From NCBI GenBank assembly GCA_028023455.1, contig JAQFVV010012508.1, forward strand, positions 2,413,877 through 2,477,876: DNA of 64,000 nt. Reading direction: 5' to 3'. Under the pieces are notes generated by a model. It saw only the letters and a program-made list of their open reading frames with translations. It was not told the origin of the DNA and made no database searches. A program made the translations under genes and the position numbers. The stretch comes from Epiperipatus broadwayi (Eukaryota; Onychophora; Udeonychophora; Euonychophora; Peripatidae). Shown here piece by piece: positions 56,376 to 64,000 of the stretch. Position 1 is the stretch's first letter. Each line of letters begins with the position of its first letter.

Positions 56376-56449
56376 TAAAAAGTACTACATATGTAAATTT
56401 TTTTTTACCACCACATGAAAGCTAGAAGAATATAAAAAATAAAAATGTA

Positions 56450-57320
56450 ATTTATGTATCTGTCTTGATCAATTTGGTCAAAGCATTTGATTCAGTTGAT
56501 AAAAAAAAATAGTAACAATTGAATATAGATTTTGTCCATGAAGCTTATGTATATTAATATTAAATAACTACTATACAATGATGTAAGAGAAAATATTATT
56601 TAAAGATGGGAAATCAGACATTGGAAATAACAGGAAGGTGCTGTAGTTCCAAATTTGTTTTTCATTTTTGCTATAACACTTTTTGACCATCTTATAAGTA
56701 GTTTTACAAAGCTGTCTATAAACATCAGGTTTGATGATAGAGTTTTAATATCAAATAATTAAAAAAAAACCAAATACTTCATTATTTAGTTTCTAGATTT
56801 ACAGAACGTTGATAATTGTATCATTCAACCAATTTAAAAATTAATATACAAATATATCCAGTTTTTTGAATTAACTTAAAATTAATAAAAAAAAAAATCA
56901 ATCCCTTAGCAGCCGATGGTAAAAAAAAACAATTTCATCAATTTTTGACTTGGATATTATTAATTTGGATGTTGAAGTGTGTCCCAGACTCCAATATGCG
57001 GTTGTATTTAACTAATTAAGATGGGAATATTTCTTATAATGCAATTATTTCAACTAAATTAGTTGCAGAAAGAGCTATTATTTATCATGTGAGATATGGG
57101 TTTTATACTGATGAACAATAAAATCATTGAAAAAATTTGATTTAAAGATGGTCATTAAATTTTGAAAATGTGATAAGGAAATTACAGGGTGTATCAATAT
57201 CTTCTTCAGTTTTTTTAATGCTTTTTACCATTACATTTAAATCAGGTATCCATAAACCACAACATATATTTTTCAAGTTTCTTTTTTGGGTTTTACCAGT
57301 ATATCTTTTACTTTGGCTCA
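56450..57320 (+). pseudogene. LINE reverse transcriptase fragment, left arm of inversion
   Basis: Reads LINLVKAFDSVDKK (motif A, catalytic Asp present) from about 56465. After frameshifts come a KILFKDGKSDI-like strand, a degraded motif B region and INIRFDDRVLIS. The block from 56930 (TTCATCAATTTTTGACTTGG) to 57320 has a close inverted counterpart at 59560-59975. Stops and frameshifts throughout. Confidence 0.65.
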
Positions 57321-57922
57321 ATCACATGACAACCATCCATTAGCACAGAAAGTCAGACCAACATCTTTAATTATGGTTGAATAAGACCCATAATTCAGTC
57401 GTCCCTGAGTATCTATTTGAAGAAGTTCATTCAACATATCCATTCCTTTGATTTTTTTCCAAGTGAGTAAGGCATACATAACATATTTATATTTTAACTT
57501 CATGTACACATACTTCATATATATATATATATATATATTTCAAACTTCTATTCCATCATACATTCCTGGATCATATGACAAAAGTCATGAAAAATATCAA
57601 GTTGTGGATTTTATGCTAAACTAGAACTCTTCATTTATCCCAAATTACAATCTCTTATGCATATCTTCAGCATTTGTTTAGTATTTATAGGCAGCAAATT
57701 ATTATAGTTTTATATACAAGTGTCAATCTTTCTGCATTCATAGCTTTCACACAAATCACTTTATGTAATTATATTAATGATTAATACTAATCATTTATTA
57801 AACTAAAGATTATCCCTAACCCAAAAATACATGTCATATCTCATTTAATGGATAATACAACTGCAGTGTTATTAAGGTATCAATATTATATATATATATT
57901 TGAAATCAGACTGAGCATTGAT

Positions 57923-57958
<36 letters not shown>

Positions 57959-57969
57959 CATGGGAGTTG

Positions 57970-58033
57970 ATGATCTGGACCAAGTGATGAGTGCTGGTTT
58001 AGCATGGAATATGTAAACAGTATTGGAGATGAT
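57970..58033 (+). ncRNA. Hammerhead relic
   Basis: Helix I partly kept (ATGATC with GATGAT; CCAA with TTGG). Core is GTGATGA (C3 lost) and GAAA is GAAT. Confidence 0.4.
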
Positions 58034-58546
58034 TTATCTTTTTCACATGTATGTGGACATCTGTATTGGTCATATTGGATAGAATGGATGACTGTAGACA
58101 GCTTTAAAGTTTAGATTCAAATCCCCTTTAATTACATCTAGGTTAAGTAGATACATTACACTTGTATTTCAATATTAAATATGTGTGTGTGTGTTCTGAT
58201 GGATGTTTGCAATATGATTGAGCTAAGATTAAAAATGCATGGCAGAAAACTTGAAAATATATACTACAGTGCAATGATTGTACACTGAAACTGTCAATAT
58301 GGGCAAAGAAACATAGTTCTATAGCATTGGAACATATTATTATCCATTAGCTGAGATATAAAGTGTACATTTGGGTTAGGGATAATCTCTAGTTTAATAA
58401 ATCATTAGTAATGATCATTAACACATTTACATAAGGTGAGTTGGGTCAAAGTTGTGAGCACAAAAAGTTTGATACTTTTAAATCAAACTACAGTAATTTG
58501 CTATTTATAAATACTAAACAAGTGATAGAGATATGTATAGGAGATT

Positions 58547-58605
58547 ATGATCTGGGCTTACTGATGAGTGCTGTTTCAGTACAAAATACACATCTTGAGG
58601 ATTAT
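58547..58605 (+). ncRNA. Hammerhead relic with perfect helix II
   Basis: ATGATC with GATTAT, core CTGATGA (58561-58567), helix II GTGCTG/CAGTAC fully paired (one G-U), but GAAA is AAAA. Confidence 0.5.
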
Positions 58606-58665
58606 TTGTCTTTTTCACATGTCTTTGGTCATATATTTCAAAAATATGATAGAATAAGTTTGAAA

Positions 58666-58767
<102 letters not shown>

Positions 58768-58903
58768 TTAAATACATGTATATTGTCTATATTAAACTCA
58801 ATGTAATTATAATGGACTTGAACTCAGACTTTTAACTCCCCACAGCCTTCCAATCCAAGTTATACAACTGATGCACATGATCACATACATGTGAAAAAGA
58901 TAA

Positions 58904-58953
58904 ATGATCAAATATTTCATGCTGAACCAACACTCATTCTTGGTCCAGATCAC
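58904..58953 (-). ncRNA. Hammerhead relic
   Basis: Minus strand: GTGATC with GATCAT outer helix I, CCAA, a broken core (GAATGAG), helix II and GAAAT. The 3' inner strand is deleted. Confidence 0.35.
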
Positions 58954-59306
58954 CATCTTCCACACATAGATACAATCAATGCTCAGTTTATATTAAGATA
59001 GCAAATCTTCAAACTCTAATGGAAAAGATTCAATTTTCTCCACTCTCCAACCCTTTATCCATTCATTTCATTGAATACCTGAAGATGAAATGCTCAAAGC
59101 TCTTATTGATGCCAATATTATTGTTATACCCATGTTGATCTTAAATCAATCTGACCCCTCATGTAATAGGACCTTAATATGTCCATTTAATTATACATGA
59201 AATGAATGGTTAAAGTGTTTGAGAATGGAGAAGATTGAAGCTTGTCCATTAAAGTTTGTAGATTTGCTATCTTAATATATATTGAACAGTGATCGTATGG
59301 GAGATG

Positions 59307-59365
59307 GTGATCTGGGTCAACTGTTGAGTGCTAGTTCAGCACAAAATTTGTAGATTGGAGATCAT
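59307..59365 (+). ncRNA. Hammerhead relic with intact helix I
   Basis: GTGATC with GATCAT and TCAA with TTGG. Core CTGTTGA (A6 changed) and AAAA in place of GAAA. Confidence 0.4.
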
Positions 59366-59559
59366 TTATCTTTTTCACATGTATGTGGTCATGTGTACCA
59401 GTTGTATAAGATGGATTGGATAGCCAAGGGGAGTTTGAAAGTCTAAGTTCAAGTCCCTTATAATTATATATAATGAAGTTAAATTATAGTGAGCCATGTA
59501 CGTCTTACTCACTTGAAAAAAAATGTGGATGTTTCAAAATGCAAACATAGTTAAAGAGG

Positions 59560-60400
59560 TTCATCTCACTTCTGTATGATTGAGCCAAGGTAAAAGATAT
59601 ATTGATAAAAACAACTTGAAAATATATGATTATATGTTATGGTTTATGGACATTACCTGATCTAAATGTAATAACAAAAGGCATGAAAAAAGCTGAAGAA
59701 GATATTGATAGATTCTGTGATTTCGCACCATATTTTCACAATGTAATGACCATCTTTAAATCAATTTTTTCAATGATTTTATTGTATATCAGTATGAAAT
59801 CCATATCTCACTTCCATATGATAAATAATAGCTTTCTGCAACTAATTTAGTTGAAAGAATTGCATTATTGGAAATATTCCCATCTAATTAACTAAATACA
59901 ACTGCATATTGGAGTCTGTGATTCACCCCAATTCCAAATTAATAATATCCAAGTCAAAAAATTGATGAAGTTGTTTGTTTCATCATTGGCTGATCAAGCA
60001 TTGATTTTGTTAGATATATTTTGTAGATTAATTTTTAAAATGATTAATCTAGAATCCAAGCAAATAAAATATTTGTTTCTTTTTTACTCATTTGATACTA
60101 AAACTCCACCATCAAATTTATACTATATCCTGATATTTATAGACAGTTTCATAAAACTACTACAGCAAAAAATGAAAAACAAATTTGGAACTAGGGCACC
60201 TTCCTTTTATTTCAAATGCCTGATTTTTCACCATGGAATTCATATTTTCTCTCATATCACTGTATAGCAACTGTTTAATGTATTCAAGCTTTTTGAACAA
60301 AATTCTATATCCAATTATTATTATTATTTTATTATCCAAATCAAATGCTTTGACAAAATTGATGAAATCAATACATAAATTACTCATAATAGTAAGAAAA
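59560..60400 (-). pseudogene. LINE reverse transcriptase fragment, right arm of inversion
   Basis: Minus strand: CIDFINFVKAFDLDN (motif A) from 60368, then a KQLLYSDMRENMNSMVK segment and GRCPSSKFVFHFLL in place of motif B (60160-60387 is one open frame). Downstream sequence matches 56930-57320 in inverse orientation. It is the same LINE family as the left arm, inserted or duplicated in opposite orientation. Confidence 0.65.
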
Positions 60401-60599
60401 TCAAGTCATATAGCAAAGATTTAACTTAATAAGCTCGTATTACAAATCTAACTGATAAAAGCCATTAGCTCGAAACCTGTTTGGGGATAGGGATAATTCT
60501 AGATAGAAGATTTGAAATGCTTTTTCTTGTGGCATTTATCAGAAAAGATTGTTTAGAGCTATCAACATGCTCATTATATTACAAATTACTCTTTTATTC

Positions 60600-62065
60600 T
60601 ATATAGGTTTCTAACATTAAGGTGACAATCCCCCCCCCAGAATAAAACTACATTTATATTACTCTAAAATTACACAAAATTTCTGACAACTACTCATTTA
60701 TCACTGGAAGCAACTTATTTAATAAATCATTAAATTATTTTTGCTATATTAGATAATAACAATATCCTTAATTTTCTAATATTTCTGCTAATATGATGAA
60801 TGAATTTAGGGTTTTGTTCATGAGGAATTTCTTAACATTATTCATTATTTCTATAGATATTTTCAAACACCATTTAATTCCATGCCAGGTAAAGTAGAAA
60901 CTGTCCCAAATAAAAATAAAGTTCTCTGAGAGAACTGGATAGCAAATATTATCTATTCACTTATTATTCAAGAATGGCTGGCTTATGGAAATTTCAATAT
61001 TTAAATCATATGATTGGTCAGCTTATATCATATGATTTGTCAGCTTATAAGAGATATGTAACATTGTCACATTCCTGTAAACAATATTTGTCTGTAAGGG
61101 TTATATTAATTGGAGTATCTTGAAAGATGATCGTATTTTTTGCAAACAATGTTTGCCACGAATCTGTTTATTAAAACTGTACAAATCACCCACAGCTGAA
61201 TAATATAAAGTAATGAATAAACTAAGAGAATTTCATAATATGGTTTTCCAAATTATTATAGTCATGTCACTATTCTTTACAATAGGGTAAGTGGAGATTT
61301 GATTTATTTTTGGAGATCACTAGATATACAGCCCTTTCAATGCTTTGGAAAAATGAATGATTAGTTTGATCCTATATCATGCTTTTGTCATTTATAATCC
61401 AAGTTTATTTTGTTGATTTGCATAATATTTGCATTACTAAATCCAATAACTTTGAAATTCTAGCTTGCATTAAATGTTCTGCATATAAAATTCAAACGGA
61501 AGGGTTTTCCAAACAACAAAGAGATCAGAGGAATATCATTTTCTGCAATGATTTTGGCTACAGTTTGATTTTGAACAATAATTGATTATACCTAAGTCAC
61601 ATTCTCCAATCTTTTATGAATGAAGTAGTTCACCACTTTGAATATTAGTGTTCTATTTAATAAATCCCATAGAAATTGGATTTTTAAAAATCTGGTAGAT
61701 CTAACATTTTTATCAACTTCCTGCTTAGACATACCTTATTATCAAGCATAACATGAGTTTTAGATATTTATATTTAGCCAAAAATATTCTAAAGCAATCT
61801 GTAAAGATTCTACCACATAGTCATAGATTTGACAATGTTTACTACATTGCTCATAGTTTGTATCTGTCCACATAAAAAATAGATCAATGAATGTTGAATT
61901 CTATTTATGAAATAAAGAGCACAATAATCCTGAGTTGTTCTAAATTTGTTGATAACATTTCAGTAGTATCTAAGACAATCAAATCCAATTGTTGTTATTA
62001 TTGGATTTGAAAAAAAGATTGAGGTAGGGTCCTTATAAGAAGTTGTTTTTTTGTGACATAATTCT
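60600..62065. other. Unrecognised AT-rich stretch
   Basis: No feature with good support. The minus strand near 61870-61900 reads FIDLFFMWTDT, faintly like the RT active-site strand of Penelope-like elements (F-x-D-D-x-F), but nothing else around it confirms this. Confidence 0.3.
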
Positions 62066-62078
62066 TTGGTTATAGATT

Positions 62079-62663
62079 ACACAGAAGCTAAACTATCTGT
62101 ATAGTAGCACCACTCAGTGCAAGCCAGAGTAATCAATGGATGGAAGTTTTGTGCATAAACTCTCTATCTACTGTCTACTCATCAAATATCTGCAGAGTAG
62201 TTTCCAGCTTGTGGCTTTCATCAGTGAGGAGTCTTGGATCTGAGAGCATTGCACCTAGATATTAGGATCTAATGCAACCCTTCAGCAACCATCTTTTTTA
62301 CCTTATTAGCTAATTATAAAGCTTTGAATTCAAATGAGCTTGAATTGGAAACCATTATTGTTGTTTTCATTTTAGACTCAAAGCTTTCTTAGCTAATAAG
62401 GTAAAATGTGACTGCTGGAGGGTTGCATTAGATCCTAAGATCTAAGTGCAATGCTCTCAGATCCAAGGTTCCTCACTAATGAAAGCCACAATCTGGAAAC
62501 TAGTTTGAGGATATTTGATGAGTAGATACTAGATAGGAATTTTATGTACAAACCTTGCATCCATTGATTACTGGCTTGTACTGAGTGGTGGTACTATATG
62601 GAGAGTTTAGCCTCTGTGTAAACTTCTTGTATAAGCATAAAATGATCACATGATGTTTAGTGG
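62079..62663 (+). mobile_element. Foldback MITE, Mutator-like (copy G), longest copy
   Basis: 585 bp, with inverted arms of about 250 bp. The left arm runs from GCTAAACTATCTGTATAG through AATGCAACCCTTCAGCAACC; the right arm from GGAGGGTTGCATTAGATCCT to TATGGAGAGTTTAGCCTC. A further right end TGATGTTTAGTGG follows. Flanked by TTATAGATT at 62070-62078 and 62664-62672. No coding capacity. Confidence 0.85.
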
Positions 62664-62721
62664 TTATAGATTATTGATAAATATCCAAAAAGAGACATTG
62701 ATTCAAAGACAAGCCTTAGAC

Positions 62722-62760
62722 CAGGGGTGGGAAACCTTTTTTATGCCAAGTGCCATTTGG
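62722..62760 (+). mobile_element. Possible hAT terminus
   Basis: CAGGGGTGGGAAACCTTTTT (62722) followed by ATGCCAAGTGCCATTTGG matches the general hAT end form CAGGGGT-GGC-AACCTTTTT. No inverse end or transposase was identified downstream. Confidence 0.45.
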
Positions 62761-64000
62761 ATATTTATAATAACATTCAGGGGTCATATAAATTATTGAT
62801 TTAAAAATTACTCTGCTATATTTGATCAAAATTTAATTAATTTACCTCTAATCATTAAGGTTGAACAACTTTTTCAGCTGGCAAGCCAATTTCAACTTGT
62901 CCTTTTGAAATGAGGGCCATAATTTATTTTGTGAATTAAAAATAATATAACTTGTACACAATTTAAAAACAATTTATCCAATTTCCTTGTAATTATTTTT
63001 CATGACATACTTATATTCTAGGATTTCTTTTTTATGTTATGGACAGATTAATTCTTCAGCAGCTAGGATGCAGTCATTTATAAACTTTTCAGAAAATGTT
63101 TCTATGTATCTATTTTTTTTAAAATGTGATTTATCTTCACCGAATTTTCTGACTTTTTTAGACTTTATGAGACATGTCCGCTACTCAATGAAATTCCTTT
63201 TCAAGTTTTCTATTTTTATATTTCTTTCATATCCAACAATTTTGTTGTAATCAAAATGTTTAATAAATAATGTTTCTTTATTAACTGAAATACTTTCCAG
63301 ACATATTAGGCATATTGATTTACTCTTTCTATATAAAAAATATGCATTGATCCATTTCTATTGGAATACACAAATTTCATCTTACTCGGTGTAGCCCTTA
63401 TCATAAAAAAATAAAATAAATGCAAAATAATAATAATAAAACAAAGTAAAATTCTAATTGTATTTTTGTGAATATACAATTAGTATGTGAAAAAATAAAA
63501 GCAAACAAAATGTTTTCAGTAATGTAGATTAAATCTGTAGTTAGACAGACCACACAATATAGATAATTTATTGGAATATTGTACATCTGGTAGAAAGAAC
63601 TATTATAAAGATTGAATGTAATTGAGAAAATAAATATTTTATTTTACTTAACACTTAATTCAATATTTGATCTATGCACATATTTAAATAGAAATTTTAT
63701 AAAGGGCTAAAATGTCCAGGAGTTTTTGAAAGTCAGTGGCTCGCTATCTCTGTTTTAGACGGCAAAACTATATCTTGCACTATGGACAACTTCAATCTAC
63801 TTAACAGCTTCTTATATTTTTTCTGTCAGATAAATTCTCTTTTGGTATCTGGTGAAGAAATGTGTGAAATAACAGAAACCAATTGAAAAAATATAGTGTC
63901 TAAGGATACTATTTAAACGACTCTCATGAAGTTTAGCATAACACTTTTTTTCCAAACATAGACATAATATTCACTAATAGAGTGTGCTAATTTTGAGGAA
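62761..64000. other. Unrecognised AT-rich stretch
   Basis: Could be the decayed body of the hAT element starting at 62722, but no transposase motif was seen on either strand. Confidence 0.3.

Noticed and set aside
61620-62030. Penelope-like RT on the minus strand (FIDLFFMWTDT)
   Set aside because: One short resemblance without other RT motifs nearby; too weak to annotate.

Overview
The window reads as repeat-dominated, non-coding DNA from an AT-rich animal genome, most likely an invertebrate. The evidence is a very high A+T content, spliceosomal-type signals around the only plausible host exons, and a wide mix of animal-type transposons: CR1-like and RTE-like LINEs, a Gypsy LTR element, a Penelope-like element, hAT and pogo relics, tRNA-derived SINEs and foldback MITEs. 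No bacterial operons, intact rRNA or intact tRNA genes were seen. I cannot name the species from sequence alone.

Layout. 0-10 kb: an old tRNA-derived SINE, long-inverted-repeat MITEs, LINE fragments and the first hammerhead-ribozyme repeat (about 7.0 kb). 10-18 kb: mostly unrecognised AT-rich sequence with a second hammerhead copy (13.1 kb), a candidate terminal exon (14.3 kb) and a pogo/Tigger relic (16.5 kb). 18.2-20.4 kb: a nearly full-length but broken ZBED5/SCAND3-like hAT transposase on the minus strand. 20.95-26.2 kb: a complete Gypsy-type LTR retrotransposon with two LTRs, a 5-bp target duplication, primer-site candidate, polypurine tract and gag-protease-RT-RNaseH-integrase order, interrupted by frameshifts. 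31.15 kb: the best host-gene candidate, a short 3'-terminal coding exon with splice acceptor and poly(A) signals. 32.5-33.3 kb: nested inverted repeats. 36.6 kb: a GTF2IRD2-like hAT fragment. 37.2-41.7 kb: a nearly full-length, decayed CR1-like LINE with a PHD finger, SGNH esterase, endonuclease and reverse transcriptase. 42.4-43.5 kb: a tandem array of a tRNA-Pro-like SINE. 45-46.6 kb and 55-59.4 kb: clusters of repeats that combine a hammerhead-ribozyme fold with a tRNA-like B box. 47.6-48.6 kb: an old Gypsy relic with a MITE inserted in it. 51.4-51.9 kb: a Penelope-like GIY-YIG fragment followed by a second, different hammerhead-like hairpin. 56.4-60.4 kb: two copies of one LINE RT fragment in inverted orientation around a hammerhead cluster.

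The most interesting content is RNA structure rather than protein. About thirteen copies of one repeat family carry the type I hammerhead layout (helix I, CUGANGA, helix II, GAAA, a two-base-pair helix III, cleavage base, helix I). Helix I is maintained by different sequences in different copies. Five further loci carry a second hammerhead-like family resembling the stem-III-poor variants known from Penelope-like elements. Separately, a foldback MITE family shows matching 9-bp target duplications in at least five copies, pointing to Mutator-like transposition. No two recognisable host genes are close enough to infer a pathway; the coherent story is one of autonomous elements and the non-autonomous elements that may depend on them.
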